Shown here: positions 39,531-48,228 of the stretch, piece by piece | Layout: every line of letters starts with the position of its first letter | Numbering within the stretch: the first letter of the stretch is position 1 | Assembly: GCA_963738375.1 (NCBI GenBank) | Contig: CAVTWL010000006.1 | Location: 558,001-622,000, forward strand | Reading direction: 5' to 3' | DNA: 64,000 bases | Origin: Bog-159 sp963738375 | Lineage (GTDB): Bacteria > Acidobacteriota > Terriglobia > Bryobacterales > Bryobacteraceae | The notes under the pieces: generated by a model | Database searches by the model: none | Told to the model about the DNA's origin: nothing | Seen by the model: only the letters and a program-made list of their open reading frames with translations | Translations under genes and position numbers: made by a program

Positions 39531-40879
39531 ACACCAGCATCTTTGAACTGTTCAAAATCGGTATCGGACCATCCAGTTCGCATACCGTAGGTCCCATGCG
39601 CGCGGCGCGATCTTTTGCCGCCGCTCTCGCGGGCGCCGCCATCGGTCGAATTCAAATCGAGTTGTATGGTTCGCTGGGGCTGACCGGGCGCGGGCACGGC
39701 ACCGATCGGGCGGTCTTGCTGGGGTTGTTGGGAGAAGAGCCGGATCTGGTTGACCCCGCTAACATCGACGGGCTCGTTCGCCAGGTTCGCGATAGCGGAT
39801 CGTTGGCTGTGTTGGGCCGTCAGACCATTCAGTTCGACGAAGCGGCCGACCTGCTGTTTCGCGGCGATATTGTGTTGCCCGGCCATCCCAACAGCATGCG
39901 CTTCACGGCTTTCGATCGCTCCGGAACAGCCCTGCGGCAAGAAGTTTACTATTCCGTAGGCGGTGGATTTGTCGAACGCGAGGGACATCCGCGCGCCAAC
40001 GAAACCGCGGAGCAGCGGCGTCCGTATCCTTTCTCCAGCGCCGCTGAAATGTTGCGGCAAGGCGAAGCTTCCGGCATGTCCGTGTGGGCCATGATGCTGG
40101 AGAATGAAAAATCTCTCAGCACCGAGCCTCAGATTCGGGAACGAGTCGCGCGCATCTGGGATGTGATGCAGCAGTGCACCCGGCGCGGCCTGACCACGGA
40201 AGGAACATTGCCGGGCGGCTTGTACGTCACCAGACGCGCTCCGGAGATGTTTCGCAGGCTTCAAGCCGCAACCGGTGACGATCCACTGCGCACCATCGAC
40301 TGGATCAACCTCTACGCCATCGCCGTGAACGAAGAAAATGCCGCGGGGGGGCGGGTGGTGACGGCGCCAACGAATGGCGCGGCGGGTGTGATCCCAGCCG
40401 TAGCCCACTACTATAAGCACTTTGTTCCGTCCTATAGCGGCGAGGGCATTCTCCGTTATTTCCTGGCAGCCGGCGCCATCGGAATCCTGTATAAGGAAAA
40501 TGCCTCCATCTCGGGCGCCGAAGTCGGATGCCAGGGCGAGGTGGGAGTGGCGTGTTCCATGGCGGCGGGAGGCCTGGTTGCCGCGCTCGAAGGGTCCAAC
40601 GAAGCCATCGAACATGCCGCCGAAATCGGCATGGAACACAACCTCGGCATGACCTGCGATCCCATCGGCGGACTGGTGCAGATCCCCTGCATCGAACGCA
40701 ATGCCTTCGGCGCGGTAAAGGCCGTGAACGCCGCGCGCATGGCGATGGCCGATCACCAGGGCCACAAAGTCACGCTCGACCAGGTCATCCGGACCATGTA
40801 CCAGACCGGCCTGGACATGCGCTCGCATTACAAGGAAACGTCGCTGGGCGGGCTCGCGGTCAACGTGATCGAGTGCTAG
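39527..40879 (+). CDS. sdaA: L-serine ammonia-lyase (Fe-S dependent, single chain)
   Basis: 450 residues. The N-terminal domain starts with SIFELFKIGIGPSSSHTVGPMRAA; the catalytic domain holds the Fe-S cysteines in GCQGEVGVACSMAAGG and GMTCDPIGGLVQIPCIERN, plus NAARMAM and a C-terminal VIEC whose tail Cys is known in the family to bind the cluster. It deaminates serine to pyruvate. It overlaps cobA-hemD (ATGA) although its function is unrelated to haem, so the coupling may be incidental. Convergent with the metalloprotease-like gene (four-base overlap). Confidence 0.95.
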   Translation: MNTSIFELFKIGIGPSSSHTVGPMRAARSFAAALAGAAIGRIQIELYGSLGLTGRGHGTDRAVLLGLLGEEPDLVDPANIDGLVRQVRDSGSLAVLGRQTIQFDEAADLLFRGDIVLPGHPNSMRFTAFDRSGTALRQEVYYSVGGGFVEREGHPRANETAEQRRPYPFSSAAEMLRQGEASGMSVWAMMLENEKSLSTEPQIRERVARIWDVMQQCTRRGLTTEGTLPGGLYVTRRAPEMFRRLQAATGDDPLRTIDWINLYAIAVNEENAAGGRVVTAPTNGAAGVIPAVAHYYKHFVPSYSGEGILRYFLAAGAIGILYKENASISGAEVGCQGEVGVACSMAAGGLVAALEGSNEAIEHAAEIGMEHNLGMTCDPIGGLVQIPCIERNAFGAVKAVNAARMAMADHQGHKVTLDQVIRTMYQTGLDMRSHYKETSLGGLAVNVIEC

Positions 40880-41433
40880 GAAAGTTTCGCCCACTCCGCG
40901 CCGGCGCAGGCGCGAAAGCCTGCAATCGATACACCCCGGCGCTGCAGCCACAGCCAATAGTCGTTGCGCAGGTCGGCCCACAGGTTGCTTCCGTCCGTCG
41001 CGGTGTGCGACGTGTCCAACGTGAAATGATGGGCATACTCGTGCGGCAGCGTGGTGTCGCGCGCATCCCGCAACCCCAAAAACGTCTTGTAATACGGATC
41101 TCCGCCGGAACGGCGGCTGGGCCGCGTCGGCCCGGACGACACGCCGCCGGTGCGATCGCGGTCGATGTCGTACCCGAGCGTATCGGTCACAAACAAATTG
41201 ATCGCGCCTCGCGCCAGGAACTTCGACGGGATCTCGGAATGGCCTTGTTGCCGCACGTACGCCCCTTCCAGTGTGCCGATCTCGAAGCGAATCCCGCTCA
41301 CGGCAAACTCACGCCCGGCCTTTTGCTGGAACGCCCGGAATTTGGAACGCTCGCGTTCGCTCAAGCCTTTTCCCGCATGAGCACCGGCGTCGAACATCGC
41401 CTGCACGCGAACGAGAATCGTTCTTTGGCTCAC
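40876..41433 (-). CDS. Putative zinc metalloprotease-like protein (HEYAH motif)
   Basis: 185 residues from GTG 41433, which overlaps the stop of the upstream hydrolase gene (GTGA). The middle is variable (RDRTGGVSSGPTRPSRRSGGDP). An H-E-x-x-H motif, LPHEYAHHFTLD, near residue 132 suggests a zincin-type site; a possible third ligand could be among the following His/Asp residues. No signal peptide and no recognised family. The tight coupling to a C45-type hydrolase suggests a joint role. Function remains unassigned. Confidence 0.6.
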   Translation of the reverse strand: MSQRTILVRVQAMFDAGAHAGKGLSERERSKFRAFQQKAGREFAVSGIRFEIGTLEGAYVRQQGHSEIPSKFLARGAINLFVTDTLGYDIDRDRTGGVSSGPTRPSRRSGGDPYYKTFLGLRDARDTTLPHEYAHHFTLDTSHTATDGSNLWADLRNDYWLWLQRRGVSIAGFRACAGAEWAKLS

Positions 41434-42831
41434 TGCGCGCTAAACGTAGTCCACGGCCGCGACGGCATGTCGCGCAGTTGCGGTTTCTCCCAGGCGTACT
41501 CTTTGTGCTTGCGCAAATGTTCGTCGCGTTTGAACCCCAGTCCGCAAGAATGTCCCAGCGAAGCCCGCATCGTCATAGCCTCAGCCATGGCCGCATCCGA
41601 TACTTTCGCCTGAACCGCGCCGACAGGCTCGTAAGGCCCCGCCCAAGGCAGCGAGCCGCGCGGCGACCGGTCGATATGGCCGCAAAGCGTGCGCTCGTCC
41701 GGGTCGACTTTATTCTCGTAGGTATCGAAGTGGTCGGCCAGAAATTTCTCGGCGGCATGCGCGTCGATCTTGCCTTTGTTCTGCTCCATCAGTTGATTCC
41801 AACGGATGTGGCGGGCGTTGGCGCTCTCGCTGCTGTTTTTCAGGTCGAAATCGGTCTCCTCGCGAATCAGCTTTTCATTGACCGGGAAATTGGAACCGGC
41901 GAAATAGCCGTCCTTGGTGCGTTGCAGCGTTACGTTTTTCAAGCCCAACTCCAGGCTGGCAACTTCGTTGTTTTTCCGATCCGCGACCAGCCAGTTGTTG
42001 GCGTAGCCGCCGTTGTTGCCCTCCTTCATGATGCGCGGCGAAATCGTCGATGGACGCGGAGTATTGCATGGCTTTGCGCGCGCGCACGAATTCCGGCACG
42101 CCATCGGGATCGAAACCCGTAGAAGTGGCCGATGGTGGTTTCGGTGATCATGATGCCGGCCGAGTTCAGGCCGAAATCGTCGCCGCTATGAATCAAGCCG
42201 GGCATGCCATCCATCATGAAGTGGTTGCCGTGCGGCCGGGGCGACATCGAAAATGATGTTCCAGCGCTCGCCAGTCTCGTAGCTGGTCCAGTTATTGTGC
42301 GCGATCACCACCTTGCCGTCCTTGGTATAGCTGCCGGTCGCCACGAAGGCGCTGCAATGCTCGGCGGTAGCTTGCGGCGCCAGCAGATCATGCTGCTTCG
42401 CGTCCCATTTATCGAAATATGGCATCTCCAGCCACGCATTCAACGCCACCACGTCCCAAACATCCAGCTTCACGCCGTGCGCTATCGCGCCATCTGCGAT
42501 GCCCTGCAATTCGGCCCGATATTCGGCTTCCACGTGCGGCCACAGCATGGTCTTCGCCTTGTCGCGGAAAAACTGCCAGTCCTTCTTTTCCATCGTGCGT
42601 CATTTCGAAGGTGACGGTCTGCAGCGTATCTCGAATCTCGGGCGCGAGCAGATACCCGTGCTGGTAACCGATTTCCGGCGGGCTGCCTTCCAGATGAACC
42701 CAAATCCAGCCGTTCTGTTCCGGGTGCCGCGAGGCACGTTTGAGCCGCGCATCCGCTTGCGGTTCGCGCGATGCGAACGCCAAAGCCAGACCCATAACCA
42801 GAAGACCGGCGACAGCAGTGATTCTAGGCAT
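41430..42831 (-). CDS. C45-type autoproteolytic acyltransferase/hydrolase (about four frameshifts)
   Basis: About 465 residues joined. ATG 42831 opens a signal peptide (PRITAVAGLLVMGLALAFA). Homology to C45/phospholipase-B-like Ntn hydrolases appears as: EIGYQHGYLLAPEI, DWQFFRDKAKTMLW..EYRAELQGIADGA, ALNAWLE, then the likely nucleophile Cys of EHCSAFVATGSYTKDGKVVIAHNNWTSY, GMPGLIHSGDDFGLNSAGIMITETTI, VPEFVRARKAMQYSASIDDFA, GNNGGYANNWLVADRKNNEVASLELG. Frame shifts lie near 42600, 42250, 42110 and 42040. The family cleaves itself to free an N-terminal Cys and acts on amide bonds. Probably periplasmic. Gene integrity in the cell is uncertain because of the number of breaks. Confidence 0.7.
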
Positions 42832-42836
42832 CCCGC

Positions 42837-42843
42837 TATTATA
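42837..42843. promoter_or_regulatory. Overlapping divergent -10-like boxes between the C45 hydrolase gene and selD
   Basis: The 23-bp gap contains the near-palindrome CTATTATAG. It reads TATTAT toward selD (42837-42842) and TATAAT toward the hydrolase gene (42843-42838). Each box ends about six (minus) to twelve (plus) bases before the respective start codon, so any transcripts would be leaderless or nearly so. No good -35 boxes are visible. Confidence 0.3.
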
Positions 42844-42854
42844 GTAGGGACGCG

Positions 42855-43892
42855 ATGGCCGAAACTACGCAATTGCGCAAGCTGACCGCTCATGTGAAAG
42901 CCGCGGGTTGAGCGTCAAACTGAGTCCAAAGGTTTTGGACAGGGTTCTGGCGAGCATTCCGCGCGTGGCGAATGAAAACGTGCTGGTAGGCTTCGACACG
43001 GCCGACGACGCCGGGGTGTACCAGTTGACGCCGGAGCTTGCCCTGGTGCAGACCGTCGATTTTTTTACGCCCATCGTGGACGATCCATTTACTTATCGGC
43101 GCGATCGCCGCCGCCAATTCATTGAGCGACGTCTATGCCATGGGCGGCCGACCCATCTCCGCGCTTTCCATCCTGGCCTATCCCGCCAATGGCGACGCTC
43201 GACGATCTGGAAGAAATTCTGAAGGGCGGCGCCGAGCAAGATGCGCGAGGCTGGCTGCGCCATTCTGGGCGGCCATAGCGTTGCGGATGACGAAATCAAG
43301 TTCGGCTACGCGGTGACCGGCACTGGTGCATCCCGCGCGGGTGACGGCCAATGCCGGAGCGCGGGCTGGTGACGCGCTGGTCTTCACCAAGCGCCTGGGT
43401 ACAGGCGTGATCTCCACGGCATTGAAGCGCGGCATGGCGCGCGAGGCGGACGTAGAAGCTTCCATCGCTTCCATGCTGACCCTCAACCGCAAAGCCTGCG
43501 AAGCGATGGCCGGATGCGACGTCCACGGCTGCACCGACGTGACGGGCTTCGGGTTCATCGGACACGCGCGCGAGATGGCTGTGGCGAGCAGCGTCACGTT
43601 GGAAATCGCCGTGGAGAGCCTGCGGTTTTTGCCGGGCGCGCTTGAATATGCCAACATGGGAGCGATTCCCGGCGGATTGAAGAACAATCGCGACTACGCT
43701 TCGTGTGCGGTCGAGGCGACTCGCGCTTTGCCGCAAGAGGTGGAGGAACTGCTCTACGATCCTCAAACATCCGGCGGATTGCTGATTAGCATGCCGGAAG
43801 CCGATACGGCGGGCTTCATTGCGGCTTACCCGGATGCGTATTCCGTCGGCCGCGTCTTGCCGCGCGGCGCAAAACCGATCGGATTGATATGA
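42855..43892 (+). CDS. selD: Selenide, water dikinase SelD, probable selenoprotein (several frameshifts)
   Basis: About 345 residues joined. ATG 42855 opens MAETTQLRKLTAHVKAAG, then TGA at 42909-42911 falls exactly where E. coli SelD has its catalytic Cys (GAGC-GCKISPKVL aligns with AAG-TGA-SVKLSPKVL). One base is missing right after this TGA. Later shifts near 43092, 43197, 43250 and 43320 separate intact blocks: GFDTADDAGVY, QTVDFFTPIVDDPFTYG, AANSLSDVYAMGGRPISALSILAYP, GGHSVADDEIKFGYAVTG, GCDVHGCTDVTGFGFIGHAREMA, LYDPQTSGGLL. SelD makes selenophosphate for selenocysteine and selenouridine. The stop overlaps pyrF (ATGA). Confidence 0.85.
42909..42940 (+). promoter_or_regulatory. Candidate selenocysteine codon with bacterial SECIS hairpin in selD
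   Basis: After TGA (42909-42911), GTCCAAA (42924-42930) and TTTGGAC (42934-42940) form a perfect seven-base stem closed by the loop GGT. The loop begins 19 bases after the TGA (20 if the missing base is restored), within the 16-37 base range accepted for bacterial SECIS elements, and has G in its first positions followed by T, like the GGU that SelB reads in E. coli. The hairpin also encodes the conserved SPKVLD, so chance is possible. Confidence 0.55.
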
Positions 43893-44596
43893 CTAATAAC
43901 CACATCATCGTAGCTCTGGACGTTGACTCAGCCGCCGAAGCGCGCGCCCTGGTCGCTCGCCTGGGCAATCAAATTAGCTTCTACAAAGTCGGCATGGAAC
44001 TCTACGCCGCGGCCGGCATGGACTATGTGCGCGAGCTGCTGGACAAAGGCAAAGAAGTCTTCCTCGATATGAAGTATTACGATATCGGCGAAACCGTGAA
44101 GCGGGCGGTGCGGGTCGCGGCCCGCGGCGGCGTGCGGTTTCTAACCGTGCATGGCAGCAGCCAGGTGATGCGCGCGGCGGTCGAAGGCCGCGGCGATGCG
44201 GCTACCCAACTCTTGGCTGTCACAGTATTGACCAGCTTCGACCAGCAGGACTTGGTCGACATGGGCTACCAGTGCACCATTTCGGAGTTAGTCGCGCTGC
44301 GGGTGCGCAAAGCCCGGGAAGCTGGTATGGACGGTCTGGTGTGTTCCCCGCTGGAAGCCGCAACGGTGCGCGCGCAAGCCGGCGCCGGCGCGATCCTGGT
44401 CACCCCCGGCGTACGTTCCGCCGGTTCGTCGCAAGGCGATCAGAAGCGCGTCGCCACGCCGGCCGAAGCCATCGCCAACGGCGCTAACTACGTTGTGATG
44501 GGCCGCCAGATCACCCGCGCGGACGATCCGGCCGCCGAGGCGGCACGTGTCGCGGAGGAAATCGCCGGATCGCTGCGGACCGTACCTTGTTCGTAG
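43889..44596 (+). CDS. pyrF: Orotidine 5'-phosphate decarboxylase
   Basis: 235 residues. IIVALDVDSAAEARALVARLG, the catalytic D-x-K-x2-D motif in FLDMKYYDIGETV, LTVHGSSQVMRAA and the phosphate-binding VTPGVRSAGSSQGDQKRVATPAEAI / YVVMGRQITRADDP are all present. It removes CO2 from OMP in the last step of UMP synthesis. ATG overlaps the selD stop (ATGA) and its own stop lies inside the start of the following phosphoesterase gene. Confidence 0.95.
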   Translation: MTNNHIIVALDVDSAAEARALVARLGNQISFYKVGMELYAAAGMDYVRELLDKGKEVFLDMKYYDIGETVKRAVRVAARGGVRFLTVHGSSQVMRAAVEGRGDAATQLLAVTVLTSFDQQDLVDMGYQCTISELVALRVRKAREAGMDGLVCSPLEAATVRAQAGAGAILVTPGVRSAGSSQGDQKRVATPAEAIANGANYVVMGRQITRADDPAAEAARVAEEIAGSLRTVPCS

Positions 44597-45069
44597 TTGG
44601 ATTGATTTCCGACACGCACGGGTTGTTGCGGCGGGAAGCGCTCCATGCCCTGGCCGGTTCGAACTTGATCATCCACGCCGGAGACATCGGCAAGCCTGAG
44701 ATCTTGGATTCGCTCAATCAGATCGCCCCGGTTGTTTCCATACGCGGCAACGTCGATACGGCCGCGTGGGCCAAACAACTGCCCACAACGGCCGTCGCCG
44801 ACGCGGACGGCTCCCTCATCTATGTCCTGCACGACTTGAACCAACTGGATCTCGATCCGGCCGCCGCCGGCTTCCAGGTGGTCGTGTCCGGCCACTCGCA
44901 CAATCCGTCCAAGACTGAACGGTCAGGCGTGCTGTTTATCAACCCCGGCAGCGCCGGTCCCCGCCGCTTCAAACTGCCCATCACTGTGGCGCGCATGAAG
45001 CGCTCTCCGGACGGCTGGCAAGTCGAGTTCATTGACCTGGAACAACGCCCTTCTGACCCAGTGTTATGA
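44587..45069 (+). CDS. YfcE-family metallophosphoesterase
   Basis: 160 residues from TTG 44587, overlapping the pyrF stop by ten bases. Calcineurin-like motifs in short form: GLISDTHGLL (D-x-H), IIHAGDIG, SIRGNVDT (GN), LHDLNQ, VVSGHSHNPS (G-H-S-H) and FINPGSAGPRR. This small type covers the YfcE phosphodiesterases. Cytoplasmic; physiological substrate unknown. Confidence 0.88.
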   Translation: MFVVGLISDTHGLLRREALHALAGSNLIIHAGDIGKPEILDSLNQIAPVVSIRGNVDTAAWAKQLPTTAVADADGSLIYVLHDLNQLDLDPAAAGFQVVVSGHSHNPSKTERSGVLFINPGSAGPRRFKLPITVARMKRSPDGWQVEFIDLEQRPSDPVL

Positions 45070-45101
45070 TGGGGTTTAGTTTCTATCCGAGGTAAATCCC
45101 A

Positions 45102-46367
45102 TTGGCTTTAGTGGAAGGTTGTAAGCACTCCCTGGAAATCACCGTGCCTCTCGAGGAAGTCGAGGCGGAGACCAGCCGCGCGGTGGCGAACGTCCAGAAG
45201 CGCGCAAAGTTACCGGGTTTCCGGCCTGGCAAGGCGCCGGCGGCCATCATTCGCCAGCAGTTCTCCGGCGATATCCGGCGTCAGGTGCTGGAAAGTCTAA
45301 TTCCCAAGCATCTGCATAATCGCTTCGAAGCGGAAGATCTGAAGGTGGTCGGTCAGCCCGATGTGACCGAAGTACACATGGATCCGGGCGAGCCGTTGCG
45401 CTTCAAGGCCGAGTTCGAGGTCATTCCCGATGTCGAATTGCAAGATTATAAGGGTCTGACGGTCAAGTATCACGATCCTTCGGTCACCGACGAAAACGTC
45501 GATAAGCGCTTCGAGGAGTTGCGCCACCAGAAGGCGGAGTTCGTCAACGAAGATCCGCGCCCGCTCCAGAATGGCGATTTCGCCGTGTTGGCGCTTGAGA
45601 GCATCGGCGGCGTCGATGGTCCTGCCGTGAAGGACGACGAGATGACTCTCGAAATCGGCGGCGGCGATACGCTCGAAAACTTCAGCGACAACCTGCGCGG
45701 CATGAGTCCCGGCGAGGAGAAGGAGTTCGACGTTCAATATCCCGAGGACTACGGCCAGCCCAAGCTCTCCGGCAAGACCGTCCGCTTCCGCGCGCAGGTT
45801 AAAGGCGTACGGCGCAAGGAGCTTCCCGAAATCAACGACGAATTTGCGCAGGATCTGGGCGACTATCGAACCGTCGACGAGCTGCGCGAGGCCGTACGCA
45901 AGTCCATCTTCGGGCAGCGCCAGTTCGAGGCGCAGCAGGAGGCCAAGAACCAATTGGTCGACAAGTTGGTCGACTTGCACGAATTTCCGGTGCCCGAAAC
46001 CTTCGTCGAGCAGCAGATCAAGAGCCGGCTCGAACAGCGCGTGCGCGCGCTCGCCGAGCAGGGGATCGATCCCAAATCGTTGAACATCGACTGGAAGAAG
46101 TTGATGGAGAGCCAGCGCGATAAAGCGCTCCGCGAGGTCAAGGCGTCCATGCTCTTATCGCGTATTTCGGAGCGCGAAGCAATCAGCGCGACCCGCGACG
46201 AGGTAGACAAGGAAGTCGACCGGATGGCCCGCCAGCAGCGCGAGCCTTTCCCGGCCGTTCGCCTGCGCTTTGAAAAGGACGGCACCCTAGGCCGCATCGC
46301 GTCGCATATCCAGACTGAAAAGACCCTGAATTTCTTGTTTGAACACGCCGGAAAGACGGAGGAGTAG
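45102..46367 (+). CDS. tig: Trigger factor
   Basis: 421 residues from TTG 45102 with GAGGTAA upstream. Ribosome-binding domain with the signature GFRPGKAP (KLPGFRPGKAPAAII), PPIase domain (about 150-235; QNGDFAVLALESIGG..GGGDTLENFSDNLRGMSPGEEKEFDVQYPEDY), and the helical C-terminal chaperone domain with EINDEFAQDLG. It folds nascent chains at the ribosome exit. First gene of the tig-clpX-lon group, here without clpP. Confidence 0.95.
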   Translation: MALVEGCKHSLEITVPLEEVEAETSRAVANVQKRAKLPGFRPGKAPAAIIRQQFSGDIRRQVLESLIPKHLHNRFEAEDLKVVGQPDVTEVHMDPGEPLRFKAEFEVIPDVELQDYKGLTVKYHDPSVTDENVDKRFEELRHQKAEFVNEDPRPLQNGDFAVLALESIGGVDGPAVKDDEMTLEIGGGDTLENFSDNLRGMSPGEEKEFDVQYPEDYGQPKLSGKTVRFRAQVKGVRRKELPEINDEFAQDLGDYRTVDELREAVRKSIFGQRQFEAQQEAKNQLVDKLVDLHEFPVPETFVEQQIKSRLEQRVRALAEQGIDPKSLNIDWKKLMESQRDKALREVKASMLLSRISEREAISATRDEVDKEVDRMARQQREPFPAVRLRFEKDGTLGRIASHIQTEKTLNFLFEHAGKTEE

Positions 46368-46370
46368 TCT

Positions 46371-46730
46371 ATGAAATGGGCTGTCTGCTTGTTGGCTTTT
46401 TTCGCAATCGCCGCCTCGGCCGCCGATATCGGTGGGACATGGAAGGGTTCGGCCGAAACGCCTAACGGTACCGTTGAGAGAACCTTCGTCTTTAAGGTGG
46501 ATGGCCATAAGCTCACCGGCGAAACCACCAGCAATATGTTCGGCAAATCGGCGATCGACGACGGTTCCGTCGATGGAGATCGGATTTCCTTTACTATCAA
46601 GGTGAACGTACAGGGCAACGAAGGAAAAGTCAGTTACAAGGGCAAGGTGGAAGGCGACACAATTCACTTCAAGGTGGAAATTGCGGCGGCCGGCACGAGC
46701 CTGGAGATGGATGCCAGGCGCGTCCCCTAA
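46371..46730 (+). CDS. Small secreted protein of unknown function
   Basis: 119 residues, three bases after tig. Signal peptide MKWAVCLLAFFAIAASAA, then a small beta-rich domain: DIGGTWKGSAETPNGTVERTFVF..GHKLTGETTS..G..SAIDDGSVDGDRISFTIKV..GNEGKVSYKGKVEGDTIHFKV. Alternating strands of this kind occur in small periplasmic barrel or lipocalin-like proteins common in Acidobacteria. It occupies the place where clpP usually lies. Function unknown. Confidence 0.75.
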   Translation: MKWAVCLLAFFAIAASAADIGGTWKGSAETPNGTVERTFVFKVDGHKLTGETTSNMFGKSAIDDGSVDGDRISFTIKVNVQGNEGKVSYKGKVEGDTIHFKVEIAAAGTSLEMDARRVP

Positions 46731-46762
46731 GCAGCCAGTACTTTCCCACCCGATTGGGTAGA

Positions 46763-46792
46763 TTGCCTAAATCACCAAGTTCAAGCGATAAT
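46763..46792 (+). promoter_or_regulatory. Candidate sigma-70-like promoter of clpX
   Basis: TTGCCT (46763-46768) and GATAAT (46787-46792) are 18 bp apart and about 90 bp before the clpX start, in a 151-bp gap. An inverted repeat GTTCAA...TTGAAC (46779-46784 and 46797-46802) overlaps the -10 region and could be an operator. No CIRCE element seen. Confidence 0.4.
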
Positions 46793-46881
46793 GGAGTTGA
46801 ACCCGTTTTGCTGCCCCGAGTGCCACGGGTTAGGCGCATACCTTGGGCGCCACCCGCCCAGGAGTTTCAGGAGGCCATTGC

Positions 46882-48147
46882 GTGAAGCGTGCCGGATCCG
46901 ATGAGGCCCTACGATGTTCGTTCTGCCATAAAAGCCAAGATGTAGTTGGGAAGCTCATCTCATCCCCGAGCGATTATCCGCGAGCGTATATCTGCGATGA
47001 ATGCATCGCGGTATGCAACTCGATCTTAGACGATGACAAGGTGGACCAGCCATCCGGGCTGCCGCACAAAATCCCAAAACCGCTGGAAGTAAAGGAGCAT
47101 CTGGACCAGTACGTTATCGGCCAGGAGGCCACCAAAAAGAAGTTGGCCGTAGCCGTTTACAATCATTGCAAGCGCATTCATATGAACAGGATGCGGAACT
47201 CCGACGTAGAGCTTTCCAAATCCAACATTCTGCTCATCGGTCCCACCGGAACCGGCAAGACTCTGATGGCGCAAACCCTGGCGCGCATTCTCGATGTTCC
47301 CTTCGCCATCGTGGACGCCACCACGCTGACCGAAGCCGGCTATGTGGGTGAAGACGTCGAAAACATCATCCTGAAACTCTTGCAAGCCGCGGATGGAGAC
47401 GTCCAGAGGTGTCAGCAGGGTATCATATACATAGACGAGATCGACAAGATCTGCCGCAAAGACGAGAATCCCTCGATCACCCGCGATGTTTCGGGCGAGG
47501 GCGTGCAGCAGGCGCTGCTTAAGATCCTGGAAGGCACCATCGCGAACGTGCCGCCGCAAGGTGGCCGCAAACATCCCCACCAGGAGTTTACGCCGGTCGA
47601 TACGACCAATATCCTGTTTATCTGTGGCGGAGCCTTCGTCGGACTGGAGAAGGTGGTCGGGCGTCGCGTAGGCAAGAAATCCATGGGCTTCCTGCCGGAA
47701 GAAGAGAAGACCAAGACCATCGACATCACCGGCCACCGCGACATCAATTTGCTGGCTCAGGCGCAGCCGCAGGACCTGATCAAGTTCGGATTCATCCCGG
47801 AATTTATCGGGCGCCTCCCGGTGAATGCGGTTTTGGAGGAACTGGACAAGGATTCGCTGGTGCAGATCCTGATCCGGCCCAAGAACGCCATCGTCAAGCA
47901 GTACCAGAAGCTTTTTGAGTTCGAAAATGTTCGCTTGAAGTTTAGCGATGACGCCCTGGAGGCGATCGCCGATTTGGCCCTGGAGCGTAAGGTGGGCGCG
48001 CGCGGCCTGCGCATGATCCTCGAAGACCTGATGCTCGATCTGATGTATTACCTCCCATCGTACAAGAAGGTGAAGGAATTTCTGGTCACCAAAGAGATGG
48101 TGCTTTCCCAGAAGATCAGCCTTACAATATTGGAAAAGGCCGGCTAA
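46882..48147 (+). CDS. clpX: ATP-dependent Clp protease ATP-binding subunit ClpX
   Basis: About 421 residues. GTG 46882 is chosen because AGGAGG stands eight bases upstream and the product then starts just before the zinc finger; an earlier in-frame start at 46843 lacks this. The zinc-binding domain has CSFCHKSQ and CDECIAVC. AAA+ motifs: Walker A GPTGTGKT, Walker B GIIYIDEIDKI, sensor GRLPVNAVLEEL region and the IGF-like loop (LIKFGFIPEFIGR). It unfolds substrates for ClpP. No clpP gene lies beside it. Confidence 0.96.
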   Translation: MKRAGSDEALRCSFCHKSQDVVGKLISSPSDYPRAYICDECIAVCNSILDDDKVDQPSGLPHKIPKPLEVKEHLDQYVIGQEATKKKLAVAVYNHCKRIHMNRMRNSDVELSKSNILLIGPTGTGKTLMAQTLARILDVPFAIVDATTLTEAGYVGEDVENIILKLLQAADGDVQRCQQGIIYIDEIDKICRKDENPSITRDVSGEGVQQALLKILEGTIANVPPQGGRKHPHQEFTPVDTTNILFICGGAFVGLEKVVGRRVGKKSMGFLPEEEKTKTIDITGHRDINLLAQAQPQDLIKFGFIPEFIGRLPVNAVLEELDKDSLVQILIRPKNAIVKQYQKLFEFENVRLKFSDDALEAIADLALERKVGARGLRMILEDLMLDLMYYLPSYKKVKEFLVTKEMVLSQKISLTILEKAG

Positions 48148-48228
48148 GCCCGCCCGCGCGGTTTCACTTTTGCGCCAAACCCGCCCACCCGGCCATGAGG
48201 CGCCGGTACAGAATCCTTTCGGAGAAAC

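Noticed and set aside
39278..40981. 567-residue minus-strand open frame
   Set aside because: Antisense to sdaA and the end of cobA-hemD; composition is typical of a shadow frame.
42855..42911. TGA at 42909 as a genuine stop of a tiny 18-codon gene
   Set aside because: The encoded residues match the SelD N-terminus and the downstream sequence continues SelD immediately, so it is part of selD.
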